Assembly (NCBI GenBank): GCA_944391285.1
Contig: CALXSY010000002.1
Span: forward strand, 62,001-126,000
Length of the DNA: 64,000 nucleotides
Origin: an uncultured Clostridia bacterium
Lineage (GTDB): Bacteria > Bacillota > Peptococcia > Peptococcales > Peptococcaceae
Reading direction: 5' to 3'
Below are positions 15,576 through 24,272 of this stretch, in pieces (position 1 is the first letter of the stretch; each line of letters starts with the position of its first letter). The notes under the pieces were generated by a model. The model did no database searches, was not told the DNA's origin, and worked only from the letters and a program-made list of their open reading frames with translations. The position numbers were made by a program, and so were the translations under genes.

Positions 15576-17681
15576 ATGGGTTTAAAGAGAGCTATGGTTA
15601 TCGGCTTAGATGCTGCTGAACCGGTATTGTGCCGCCGCCTGATGGACGAAGGCAAAATGCCCAACTTAAAAAAATTGTTAGATAATGGTGTTGCTAATCA
15701 TAATTTAGCTATGATTGGCTGTCTTCCCAGCGTTACACCGCCTAACTGGACTTCTATTGCTACCGGCTGCTGGCCTAGAACTCATGGAGTTACTTGCTAT
15801 GGCAATCAAACGTTAGGTCAAGCTTTAAACATTGAGGAAGTAAACTGGACCAGTGAAAATGTTACTGCTGATTTTATCTGGGAAGCCTTTGCTAAAGAAG
15901 GGAAAAGAAGCATTGCTTTGAGTTACTGCTCTGCTTGGCCTCCTCGTGATACTACCAATGATAATACTATTATCATTGATGGTTCCGGCGTAGTGCCTTT
16001 CTTAAGAAGCGGTATTGACTATCAAAAAGTTGTTACCTTCCAAGAAGGCGATTTTCCGATGGAATTTATTCCTCATACCATTAAAAGCGATAACAAAGAC
16101 TGCATAATCATGGGTGACCAATATGAGGAAATGAAGAAAAAATCTATCAATTCTCAAGCCAATATGCCTGCATGGGCTATGCCGGCATCAGTTTTAGGCT
16201 ATCCGGTATCTCCGGAAGATTTGGAAGAAGAAGCAAAATCAGGTGCTCATGAAGAAGCATATCGTCCATCTAAAGCTGATCAGATAAAAACGCCTTTGAA
16301 AAATCCTACCAACTGGAATTTTGAATTGCCCGCCGGTGCTAAAGAAGCTACCATAGTTTTGGCAAGTGGTACAGCACGCCGCTTTGCAGTAATCAGCGCC
16401 TCTGATGGGGTAAATTATGATACGGTAACTATTTATAAAAATAAGAAAACTGCTGAGCCTTTAGGCTTTGTTAAAGGTATTGGCAATTGGTCAGAATTTT
16501 TGTTTGACTACTACATTGTTGATGATGAGGAGCATCAAGTAAGCTATAGGCTTTATTTATGTGATATAGCCAAAGATGGTTCCAGTGCTATTGTATATTT
16601 CTCTCATGCAACAGATATGGATAATTTAGATTATTTTTATCCGCAAGCTATGGGACGCAAATTATACGATGAAGTAGGTCCGTTGACTCAGTTTGCTTCT
16701 GTTAATATTCGTGGTGACCATAAAGAAAATGATAAATTAGTATTCGATACCTATGCTAAAGAAGGCTGCGAGTGGTTTGCTAAAGCCAGCCATTGGCTGT
16801 TCAAAGAGTATCCTGATTGGCAATGCTTCTATGTACACATTCACTCTATTGATAACTTCCAGCACTGGTTTGTTAACGAAACTTTGCCTGACCGCAATCC
16901 TGAATATGCATATTACCAAGAGCTTATTGACAAGGTTTATGTCGAAAACGATAAATATATCGGCGAAATGATGCAATATTTGGATGACGATACCGCAATT
17001 TTCGTCGTTTCCGACCATGGCTGCATGCCTAAGAGCGCTGGCGATGAATATGCCGGTATTGGTCATATCGGAAGCTTATCCACCAAAGTTATGAGCGATT
17101 TAGGCTATACTGTGACTTATCGTGATGAAAACGGCAAATTGCAGATTGACTGGAGCAAGACCAGAGCTGTAGCCCGTCGTTCCTCTTATGTCTATGTAAA
17201 CTTAAAAGGACGCGATCCGCAAGGTATTGTTGAGCCTGAAGACTATCATCAATTAGTGCTGGATATCATCAGCGATTTGTATAACTATCGCAATGAGGAC
17301 GGCAAACGGATTATTGCCCATTGCTTCACCAGGGATGAAATGGAATACTTGGGCATGGGCGGTATTCACTGCGGCGATATCCTGTATCAATTGGTACCAA
17401 CTTTTAACAACGAGCATGCTAATGTTCTTTCTACTGTCCATCATGAAGGCTGGTCAATGCAGAACCTGTGCATTATGGGCGGCGGCGGCTTAAAGAAAGG
17501 TGTCTATATTGACCGTCCGGTTAGAATTACCGATATTGTACCGACAGTTTGTTATCTCACAGATACTAAAATGCCCGGCAGTGTTGAAGGCGGCGTAATT
17601 TATCAAGCTTTGGCTGACTTTGATGAAAGCAAATATGAACGCGGCGATGAATGGGCTCCATATGGTCGTTTAATCAAATAA
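15576..17681 (+). CDS. Alkaline-phosphatase-superfamily hydrolase (phosphodiesterase/nucleotide pyrophosphatase type)
   Basis: 701 residues without a signal peptide, so cytosolic. The bimetal site of the superfamily is complete: GLDAAEP (Asp12), nucleophile in SVTPPNWTSIATG (Thr54), then HIHSIDNFQHW and VVSDHG, with a late HHEG histidine. The pattern WTSIATGCWPRTHGV is typical of type I phosphodiesterases (PF01663). An insertion of roughly 110 residues (about 240-350) looks beta-rich and is not part of the catalytic core. Such enzymes cleave phosphate mono/diesters, phosphonates or sulfate esters. The pairing with a DASS importer suggests hydrolysis of an imported anionic compound. It has a good AAAGGAG site. 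Confidence 0.83.
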   Translation: MGLKRAMVIGLDAAEPVLCRRLMDEGKMPNLKKLLDNGVANHNLAMIGCLPSVTPPNWTSIATGCWPRTHGVTCYGNQTLGQALNIEEVNWTSENVTADFIWEAFAKEGKRSIALSYCSAWPPRDTTNDNTIIIDGSGVVPFLRSGIDYQKVVTFQEGDFPMEFIPHTIKSDNKDCIIMGDQYEEMKKKSINSQANMPAWAMPASVLGYPVSPEDLEEEAKSGAHEEAYRPSKADQIKTPLKNPTNWNFELPAGAKEATIVLASGTARRFAVISASDGVNYDTVTIYKNKKTAEPLGFVKGIGNWSEFLFDYYIVDDEEHQVSYRLYLCDIAKDGSSAIVYFSHATDMDNLDYFYPQAMGRKLYDEVGPLTQFASVNIRGDHKENDKLVFDTYAKEGCEWFAKASHWLFKEYPDWQCFYVHIHSIDNFQHWFVNETLPDRNPEYAYYQELIDKVYVENDKYIGEMMQYLDDDTAIFVVSDHGCMPKSAGDEYAGIGHIGSLSTKVMSDLGYTVTYRDENGKLQIDWSKTRAVARRSSYVYVNLKGRDPQGIVEPEDYHQLVLDIISDLYNYRNEDGKRIIAHCFTRDEMEYLGMGGIHCGDILYQLVPTFNNEHANVLSTVHHEGWSMQNLCIMGGGGLKKGVYIDRPVRITDIVPTVCYLTDTKMPGSVEGGVIYQALADFDESKYERGDEWAPYGRLIK

Positions 17682-17704
17682 CAAAAGTTGAATAACTAAG
17701 CTAT

Positions 17705-17751
17705 AAAGAGCCGGATATGTCAGCATGATGTTGTCATTTACCGGCTCTTTT
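17705..17751 (+). terminator. Terminator after the hydrolase gene
   Basis: Stem AAAGAGCCGG / CCGGCTCTTT with a 26-base loop and a short T run. Confidence 0.75.
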
Positions 17752-17771
17752 GCATTAACGGAGGTGAAGGG

Positions 17772-18590
17772 ATGAACATAATAGAAACTACAGATCTTTC
17801 TCATAAGCAGGGAAGCAAATACCTTTTGCAGGATATTAATTGGCAGGTGCGAGAACAAGAGCATTGGGTAATATTTGGCTCCAACGGCTGCGGCAAGACG
17901 ACATTATTGAGCACGGTGTGTGGTTATCGGGCGTTTAGCCAAGGCAGCATTAAATTGTTTGGAGAAAAATTAACCAAAGAAAATGCAGTTGCTTTGCGCA
18001 GTCAGGTAGGCTTTGTCAGTGCCTCATATTTGGATCGCTGTTTTCATAACGAAAGCGGGTTCGACATAGTTTTAAGCGCGAAATTTGGCGGATTTGGGCG
18101 AAGAAGCGATATAACTGATGAAGATGTAATACGAGCGCGCAAGCTTTTGCAAGCTTTTGGCATTGCTGCAAAAGGAGATTATCCTTACTGTATGCTGTCG
18201 CAGGGGCAAAAGCAACGGGTTTTATTAGCCAGATCATTAATAGTTGCGCCCAAACTGCTGATTTTGGATGAACCGCTTAACGGCTTAGATATCTATGCCA
18301 GAGATTATTTTTTGAATACGCTTCAGCAAATTGTGGCAGAAACTAATGTTACGGTGATTTATGTCACCCATCATGCGGAAGAAATTATGCCTTTCTTTAC
18401 TAAGGCAATGCTTTTGCAAAATGGCAAGGTATTTGCTCAAGGGGATATTAATGAGGTGTTCTCAGAGGAGACTTTGAGCAGATATTTTAAACATGAAACT
18501 AAAGCCGGCTGGCAGGGCGACAGATTTTATATTGGCATAGGGGAAGAGTTGCGTATGGATAGCAGTATTTGGAAAGGAGAGTGTTTATAG
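17772..18590 (+). CDS. ABC transporter ATP-binding protein (YlmA/ModF-like)
   Basis: 272 residues. Walker A is FGSNGCGKTTL near residue 36, signature LSQGQKQRVLLARSL, Walker B LLILDEPLNGLD, H-loop YVTHHAEE. The overall pattern (SNGCGKTTLLSTVCGYR, and GFVSASYLDRC) resembles stand-alone YlmA/ModF-type ATPases rather than a classic importer. No permease gene is adjacent. Its stop lies just ahead of the zinc-ribbon gene start. Ribosome site GGAGGTGAAGGG. Confidence 0.88.
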   Translation: MNIIETTDLSHKQGSKYLLQDINWQVREQEHWVIFGSNGCGKTTLLSTVCGYRAFSQGSIKLFGEKLTKENAVALRSQVGFVSASYLDRCFHNESGFDIVLSAKFGGFGRRSDITDEDVIRARKLLQAFGIAAKGDYPYCMLSQGQKQRVLLARSLIVAPKLLILDEPLNGLDIYARDYFLNTLQQIVAETNVTVIYVTHHAEEIMPFFTKAMLLQNGKVFAQGDINEVFSEETLSRYFKHETKAGWQGDRFYIGIGEELRMDSSIWKGECL

Positions 18591-18595
18591 GGGCT

Positions 18596-18997
18596 ATGGC
18601 AAACAAAACATATGGTAGTTACGATCATGAAGAATTGATAAAAAGAGCGAAGCATTGTGTTTGCAAGCGATGCGGTGGACCCTTAACCAATAGCTTAATC
18701 ATTTACGATATTTACGGTGGAGTAGGAGAAGAGCTTTACTGTCCGCATTGCCAGAAACAAGAATTCGGCGTGGAAAAAGAGATTTATGATATGGCTGAAT
18801 ATTATGTGGAGAATTTTCAATTCAATTACTTTTACGATATGGAAGAAAATGATGTTAACTTTGAGCTAAACGTAGCTAAAGTAGCAGATATGATGAGCTG
18901 GATTTTGAAAAATCTCAATCTTTTGGATGATAATGGCTTGAAAGATAACAAGCCTGACTATGAATACTATTTAAGGCGACGCAGAAAAAATAAATAA
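18596..18997 (+). CDS. Unrecognised zinc-ribbon protein
   Basis: About 133 residues from ATG 18596 (an in-frame TTG at 18569 lies inside the previous gene). Two cysteine pairs, CKRCG near residue 23 and CPHCQ near residue 50, form a likely zinc ribbon. The remainder is acidic and aromatic, ending with a basic RRRRKNK tail. I do not recognise the family. It lies between an ABC ATPase and an SDR with short gaps, suggesting one transcript. Confidence 0.65.
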   Translation: MANKTYGSYDHEELIKRAKHCVCKRCGGPLTNSLIIYDIYGGVGEELYCPHCQKQEFGVEKEIYDMAEYYVENFQFNYFYDMEENDVNFELNVAKVADMMSWILKNLNLLDDNGLKDNKPDYEYYLRRRRKNK

Positions 18998-19010
18998 GTG
19001 AGGCGGTAAA

Positions 19011-19766
19011 ATGCTGTTAAAAGACAAAATTGCTTTAGTAACCGGCGGCTCTGCCGGCATGGGGAAAAATATCGTGCTGTCTTATTTGCAGGAAGGGGCA
19101 ATTGTTATTGCCACAGCGCGCAGAGCAGAGAAACTGGAAGGTTTGCGCAATTGTACCGAGCATAATGAACGTTTATTTTTATTGCCGGGTGATGTGAGCA
19201 AAAAAAGCGATGTTGAAGGCTGGTTTGCTTTTATTAAAGAAAAATTCGGGCATTTGGATATAGTAGTGAATAACGCCGGTATCATGGATAATATGGAACC
19301 TATAGCCGATGTGACTGATGAAGTTTGGGAAAAAATATTAGCGGTGAATTTAAACGGTCCATTTTGGACTTGCCGTGAAGCTATTCAATTGATGCTAAAG
19401 CAAAATACTAATGGGGTGCTCATCAATGTTGCTTCCGGCGGCGGAATCGGCGGTGGACGAAGCGGTGCTGCTTATGTTGCATCTAAGTTTGGTTTGGTGG
19501 GCTTAAGCCGCAATATTGCTTATATGTACGCTCCGCAGGGAATTCGCTGCAACATCATTTGCCCCGGTGCGGTTAATACAGAAATAGGTAGTCACATGAA
19601 TAACGTTCACCCCTATGGCATGAAACGGGTTCAGGAAGGAGTCAAAAATATCAGAATTGGTGAACCGCAGGAAATCGCTGATTTGGCAGTGTATTTAGCC
19701 AGTGATAAATCATCGTTTATTAATGGAGCAACTATTGTGGCAGACGGCGGCAAAGGCGCTTGGTAA
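19011..19766 (+). CDS. SDR-family oxidoreductase (FabG-like)
   Basis: 251 residues, classical short-chain dehydrogenase length. The NAD(P)-binding TGGSAGMG is near residue 10, NNAG near 86, the catalytic Ser region is NVASGGGIGGG, and YVASK carries the Tyr/Lys pair. PGAVNTEI and the C-terminal VADGGKGAW also fit. Substrate unknown; the family includes 3-oxoacyl-ACP reductases and sugar or secondary-alcohol dehydrogenases. It starts 13 bases after the zinc-ribbon gene. Confidence 0.9.
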   Translation: MLLKDKIALVTGGSAGMGKNIVLSYLQEGAIVIATARRAEKLEGLRNCTEHNERLFLLPGDVSKKSDVEGWFAFIKEKFGHLDIVVNNAGIMDNMEPIADVTDEVWEKILAVNLNGPFWTCREAIQLMLKQNTNGVLINVASGGGIGGGRSGAAYVASKFGLVGLSRNIAYMYAPQGIRCNIICPGAVNTEIGSHMNNVHPYGMKRVQEGVKNIRIGEPQEIADLAVYLASDKSSFINGATIVADGGKGAW

Positions 19767-19770
19767 AATA

Positions 19771-19804
19771 AAAAAAGATAAGAGTTTAACTCTTATCTTT
19801 TTTT
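19771..19804. terminator. Bidirectional terminator between the SDR gene and brnQ
   Basis: Perfect stem AAAGATAAGAGT / ACTCTTATCTTT with TTA loop and A/T tracts on both sides; the two converging genes end on either side. Confidence 0.9.
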
Positions 19805-21122
19805 ATTTTTTTGCCGGTATTAATAAGCCCAGCAAACTGCCGACTACTGCCGGCAAAAACCAAGCCACTCCGGCATCATATAAAGGCAAAGCTTGGACAA
19901 AGCTGCTCAAGAAGCCTAAAGAAATATTTAAACTGTCTAAGCTTAAAATTACTGAGACGATAAAAGTGAAAAGCAAGCCCAGCCAATAAAAGCCCCGGCG
20001 GTTGCCGACTAATTTTGCAAAAAAGGCTTGCAGACTGATAATAATGGTTACCGGATAAATGATTAAAAGCACCGGTAAAGAGAATTTAATTAAGGTGGTT
20101 AAACCAACATTGGAAATTACTAAGCTGAAAAGCGTTGTGGCAAGAATCGCCGCCTGATAGCTGATGCGGGGGTACTGCACGGAGATATATTCACCAAAGG
20201 CGGTAATTAAACCGATAGCAGTAGTGATGCAGGCTAATAAAACAGCGATGCTTAACAAAAATACGCCGATTTTGCCGGTGGTGGTATTGGCAATGGCGAT
20301 TAGCATTTGCCCGCCGTTTTCAAAGGTACCTAAAGCGCCGCTGTGAGCTCCCAAATAAGCTAAGGCGAAGTAAACAATTGCTAAGACCACGCCGGAGCCA
20401 AAGCCGCTGATGATGGTATATTTGGCAATTGCTTTTTCCGAGCGCAAGCCAATCCCGCGGATAGCGGTGATGACAACTGCCGCAAAAGCTAATCCTGCCG
20501 GTCCGTCTACAGCATTGTAGCCTTCGATAAAACCGGTGAAGAAGGGATAATCCTGATAGCCGCCGGTTGCTTGTCCGATTTCGCCGTAAGGATTTAACAG
20601 CGCAGTAATAAAAATTAAAGCGATGGAAAACAAAAGCAGCGGAGTTAAAATTTTGCCGACGATTTCAACAATTTTTTTGGGATTGCGGCTGAGATAGTAA
20701 GCCAAAAAGAAAAATATAGAGGTAAAAATTACAGAAGCTAAGAGCTTGGATTCGCCGCTTAAGAAGGGCACTATCGTAATTTCAAAGGAAACAGTTGCTG
20801 TACGAGGCAAAGCAAAAAGCGGTCCGATTAAAAGGTAAATAGCCAAAGCGAAAACTACGGCAAATTTTTTGCCCACTAAATTACCTAAATCGTGCAAGTC
20901 TTGCCCGACTAAGCTGACAGCAGCAATACCTAAAATTGCTAAGCCTGCATCGCCCATGACATAGCCCAACAGGGCAGTAAAAACATTTTCGCCTGCCGCC
21001 GCACCTAAAGTGGGCGGGAAAATCATATTGCCGGCGCCGAAAAACATGGCAAAAAGCATCAAGGAAACGGCGCATATTTCTTTAAAACCCAGATGTTCCG
21101 TAGTATTTGAAGATTTTTTCAT
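19803..21122 (-). CDS. brnQ: Branched-chain amino acid transport system II carrier protein
   Basis: 439 residues, about 12 membrane segments. The opening MLFAMFFGAGNMIFPPTLG is the LIVCS-family signature, followed by GYVMGDAGLAILG and a DLGNLVGKKF loop. These are Na+- or H+-coupled importers of leucine, isoleucine and valine. It starts 33 bases after the VOC gene and is probably in the same minus-strand transcript. Confidence 0.95.
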   Translation of the reverse strand: MKKSSNTTEHLGFKEICAVSLMLFAMFFGAGNMIFPPTLGAAAGENVFTALLGYVMGDAGLAILGIAAVSLVGQDLHDLGNLVGKKFAVVFALAIYLLIGPLFALPRTATVSFEITIVPFLSGESKLLASVIFTSIFFFLAYYLSRNPKKIVEIVGKILTPLLLFSIALIFITALLNPYGEIGQATGGYQDYPFFTGFIEGYNAVDGPAGLAFAAVVITAIRGIGLRSEKAIAKYTIISGFGSGVVLAIVYFALAYLGAHSGALGTFENGGQMLIAIANTTTGKIGVFLLSIAVLLACITTAIGLITAFGEYISVQYPRISYQAAILATTLFSLVISNVGLTTLIKFSLPVLLIIYPVTIIISLQAFFAKLVGNRRGFYWLGLLFTFIVSVILSLDSLNISLGFLSSFVQALPLYDAGVAWFLPAVVGSLLGLLIPAKK

Positions 21123-21155
21123 AAAAACAACCCTTTCTTTAATTGCTTGCTTAGT

Positions 21156-21518
21156 TTATCCTCTGGGGACTATTTCTAACCAATATCCGTCCGGATCAGC
21201 AATAAAATAAATCCCCATTTCCGGATTTTCATAGCAAATGCAGCCCATTTTTTGGTGGAGCTCATGCGCTTTTTGAAAATCATCAGCTTGAAAAGCCAAA
21301 TGAAATTCACATTCGCCTAAATTGTATTTTTGCGGATGCTCATCTAAAGCGGTGAGTTCCAGTTCAAAATTGCTTGAAGGGTTGCCGATATAGACAATAG
21401 TAAAGCCGTTTCCTTTGATTCGGCGCAATTCCTTTAAGCCTAAGGCTTTTTCGTAAAATGCTAATGAAGCATCTAAATTGGCGACATTGTAATTTTCGTG
21501 AATCATTTTAAATTCCAT
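21156..21518 (-). CDS. VOC-family protein (glyoxalase/lactoylglutathione lyase-like)
   Basis: 120 residues, the length of single VOC units with two beta-alpha-beta3 repeats. MIHENYNVANLDASLAFYEKALG begins the first repeat, ELELTA and CEFHLAFQADD fall where metal-ligand Glu/His occur, and YFIADPDGYWLEIVP closes the second. It resembles glyoxalase I-like enzymes, but VOC proteins vary widely in reaction. ATG 21506 is an alternative start. Confidence 0.85.
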   Translation of the reverse strand: MEFKMIHENYNVANLDASLAFYEKALGLKELRRIKGNGFTIVYIGNPSSNFELELTALDEHPQKYNLGECEFHLAFQADDFQKAHELHQKMGCICYENPEMGIYFIADPDGYWLEIVPRG

Positions 21519-21651
21519 TCATAGCACATCCTTAAAGTTATTTTGCAAGATATTTAAAGCAACGTTATATAATATAACACATTTAAGGTAAAAAATCAAT
21601 GAAAAAAGGATATACCCGCCGCAAGAAATTGAAAATTAAATTTCGCAAAAT

Positions 21652-21688
21652 AAAAAAACACAGCTGCATATCAAGCCGCTGTGTTTTT
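21652..21688 (-). terminator. Terminator of the tRNA-Lys gene
   Basis: Minus-strand stem AAAACACAGC / GCTGTGTTTT followed by T residues, directly after the tRNA 3' end. Confidence 0.85.
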
Positions 21689-21689
21689 C

Positions 21690-21762
21690 TGGGGCATCAG
21701 GGACTCGAACCCTGGACACCCTGATTAAGAGTCAGGTGCTCTACCAACTGAGCTAAAACCCC
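21690..21762 (-). tRNA. tRNA-Lys (anticodon CTT)
   Basis: 73 bases on the minus strand, starting GGGGTTTTAGCTCAG, with D-loop AGTTGGTAGA, anticodon stem-loop CTGACTCTTAATCAG (anticodon CTT), and T-arm GGGTTCGAGTCCC. CCA is not encoded. The acceptor stem has one U-U mismatch at pair 6-67. Confidence 0.96.
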
Positions 21763-21871
21763 TCGTTTTTCAAGACTTTAAATATTATAGCGTATGAAGA
21801 AAAAATTGTCAAGATCTTTTTTGGGAATTTTCTTAGCATTATCTTGTTTTAGTAAAAATATTACCCATGAC

Positions 21872-21900
21872 TTGACTAAAGAATAGCGGCGTTGTAAACT
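21872..21900 (+). promoter_or_regulatory. Probable promoter of the YhgE/Pip gene
   Basis: TTGACT (21872-21877), 17 bases, TAAACT (21895-21900). Confidence 0.55.
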
Positions 21901-21932
21901 TAAAATAATAGTGACATTAAAGGGGAAAAAAG

Positions 21933-24140
21933 ATGAGAGAAATTTTACGGATTTTTTGTGATGACACTAAACGTTTGCTGAAAAACCCGGTGGCAATAAT
22001 AGTGACCATAGGGCTGGTGGTGATTCCTTCATTGTATGCCTGGTTTAATATTGTGGCTAACTGGGATCCGTACGGCAATACCGGCAATTTGGATATTGCT
22101 GTAGCCAATATGGATCAAGGTGTAACTATCGCTGATGCTTTGGCGGACTTTGAGGATTTGCCCAATGCGGATAAATTAGCTTTGGATCCCGATAAAACTA
22201 TAATGTGCATCGGCGACGAATTTGTCAATAATTTGCGGGAGAATGATCAAATAAATTGGATTTTTGTTGAGCAAGAAGAGGCATTAGCCGGAGTGGAGAG
22301 AGGAGAATACTATGCGGCAATAGTTGTGCCGGAGAATTTCAGCAAGGATTTCTTTAGTTTTTTAAGCGATGATATTGTGCATCCTACCCTGCAATATCAT
22401 GTCAATGCTAAGAAAAATGCCATTGCAACTAAAATTACCGATACAGTAGTTTCCAATATTAAAACTCAGGTCAACGAATCTTTTGTTAATACGGTGACCG
22501 AGATTTTCGGGATAACTGTTAATGATATTGCCGTCGAATTAGACGAAGTAAAAGATGCCACTTTAGGTGATAATTTAACCAATTTGCGCTTGATTGATGA
22601 AGCTTTGGTTAATATGGAGGATACTTTAACGATAATTGACAGCTCCTTTAAATCAACGGGAATTGTGCTGGAAAATACTTTAGAGGATATTCCTTATTTA
22701 AAAGAGGATTTGGAGAAATTAAAAACCGATAGTGTTGATGCGGCGAATTTAGGAGCAGCGGGCAAGAATCTGGCTCATATTACAGAGCTGACTTTGGAGA
22801 GCATTATGGCTAATACCGATGATCTGGCAGAGGTCATTAAAAAGCAGCTGGATATTACCTTAAATCTTGCTCAAGAAGCTGATCAAGCCGATTTATTAGA
22901 TGGTGTAACCACCATAACAGAAAAAAATATTGCTTTGCTGGAGAAAGCAGAGACCTTTGTTAATGATTTCTTTATTATAGACGGTCAAATCAAGCAAGGC
23001 TTGCTTGAGAGAATTGCCAATGTTAAAGACCGCGAGCAAAAAGTAATAGATGATATCAATGATTTAGAGGCTGATTTAAAAGGTTACGGCAGATTCAGCG
23101 AAAAGAATATGCAGAAAATCGAAAACAGCCTGCAGGAGATGGATACCGCCTGCAATGAGATGCATGAGTATTACCAAGATAAGATAGCACCGGTATTGGC
23201 GGATAATCTGGATAATCTGATTAATACCGCCGTTGATACTCCGCAGGCAGCAGAGCGGCTGCAAAGCATGCTTACCAATTTAAGCGGAGCGTTAAATGGC
23301 TTAGATGCTCTATTAAGCAATCAAGAGCAAAATTATGACAGCATTAAGCGTTTGCTGGAGCACAGCCGCGCTCAGGTTCAGGATTGCATCGCTATTTTGG
23401 AACGAGGCGAACAGCTGGGAGAGGAAAACTATCTTTATAATCTGATGACTAATGACCCGCAGAAGCTGGCGTCCTTTGTTTCTTCGCCTACCAATATTGA
23501 AACTATCACCATGTATCCGATTGCTAATTACGGCTCAGCGATGGCGCCTTTTTATACAGTGCTGTCCTTGTGGGTCGGGGCGCTTATTTTAGCGGCCATC
23601 CTCAATGTCAATATTACCAATCCGGCATTTAAAGGTTTCAGGCTCTATCAGCAATATTTTGGCAGAAGCATTACTTTTTCCATTTTAGGTGTGCTGCAAG
23701 CTTTGGTTGTTTCGTTAGGTGATCTCTACATTTTGCATATCCAATGTTTGTCACCGTGGAAATTTGTGCTGGTCTGCGTAGTATGCGGCTACACCTTTAA
23801 TAAGATTGTTTACACCTTGACGATTGCGTTAGATGATGTAGGCAAGGCTATTGCGGTAATTTTGCTGGTTTTGCAGGTAGCAGGCTCAGGCGGAACATTT
23901 CCCAGCGAGGTTATGCCGGAATTTTTCTCAGCAGTCAATTCGGTATTGCCCTTTAATTTTGCTCTGGCAGCTACCAGAGAATGCATTGCCGGGTTTTATG
24001 GCAATATGTACTGGCTCAATGTATTTTTGGAATTTTTGTATGTGCCGCCCTGCATTATTATCGGCTTGCTCACCTGGAAAAAGGTTTATAAAGCTAAAAA
24101 TTATTTCCGCCGCAAGATGGAAGAAACCGGCATCATGTAA
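21933..24140 (+). CDS. YhgE/Pip-family membrane protein
   Basis: 735 residues. One N-terminal membrane segment (VAIIVTIGLVVIPSLYAWFN, then IVANWDPYGNTGNLDIAVAN) is diagnostic of the YhgE/Pip (phage infection protein) family, also related to ABC-2-type export proteins. A long, coiled-coil-rich extracellular region (about 190-500) follows, then five or six C-terminal membrane segments from about residue 540. Family members include the Lactococcus phage receptor Pip and type VII-secretion-linked EsaA-like proteins. The function here is unknown. Confidence 0.9.
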   Translation: MREILRIFCDDTKRLLKNPVAIIVTIGLVVIPSLYAWFNIVANWDPYGNTGNLDIAVANMDQGVTIADALADFEDLPNADKLALDPDKTIMCIGDEFVNNLRENDQINWIFVEQEEALAGVERGEYYAAIVVPENFSKDFFSFLSDDIVHPTLQYHVNAKKNAIATKITDTVVSNIKTQVNESFVNTVTEIFGITVNDIAVELDEVKDATLGDNLTNLRLIDEALVNMEDTLTIIDSSFKSTGIVLENTLEDIPYLKEDLEKLKTDSVDAANLGAAGKNLAHITELTLESIMANTDDLAEVIKKQLDITLNLAQEADQADLLDGVTTITEKNIALLEKAETFVNDFFIIDGQIKQGLLERIANVKDREQKVIDDINDLEADLKGYGRFSEKNMQKIENSLQEMDTACNEMHEYYQDKIAPVLADNLDNLINTAVDTPQAAERLQSMLTNLSGALNGLDALLSNQEQNYDSIKRLLEHSRAQVQDCIAILERGEQLGEENYLYNLMTNDPQKLASFVSSPTNIETITMYPIANYGSAMAPFYTVLSLWVGALILAAILNVNITNPAFKGFRLYQQYFGRSITFSILGVLQALVVSLGDLYILHIQCLSPWKFVLVCVVCGYTFNKIVYTLTIALDDVGKAIAVILLVLQVAGSGGTFPSEVMPEFFSAVNSVLPFNFALAATRECIAGFYGNMYWLNVFLEFLYVPPCIIIGLLTWKKVYKAKNYFRRKMEETGIM

Positions 24141-24157
24141 AAATTAAAGTCTATCAA

Positions 24158-24182
24158 TCCCCGTTTTCGGGGATTTTTTTTG
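24158..24182 (+). terminator. Terminator after the YhgE/Pip gene
   Basis: Stem ATCCCCG / CGGGGAT with TTTT loop followed by eight T. Confidence 0.9.
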
Positions 24183-24220
24183 TGGGAAAAATTTTAAAAA
24201 AATTAAAAGAAGCTCTTGAT

Positions 24221-24249
24221 GTATATTTAGCCGGATATTAACGCACAAT
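24221..24249 (+). promoter_or_regulatory. Possible SigE-type promoter of spoIIP
   Basis: GTATATT (24221-24227), 14-base spacer, CGCACAAT (24242-24249). These match the SigE consensus (KMATATT / CATACANT) at 6 of 7 and 6 of 8 positions. SpoIIP is under mother-cell control in Bacillus, which fits. Confidence 0.45.
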
Positions 24250-24272
24250 AGGCAAAAAAGGAGGTATTTTTT

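Noticed and set aside
21599-21724. Small basic plus-strand ORF of about 40 residues
   Set aside because: It runs through the tRNA terminator and tRNA gene and has no ribosome site.
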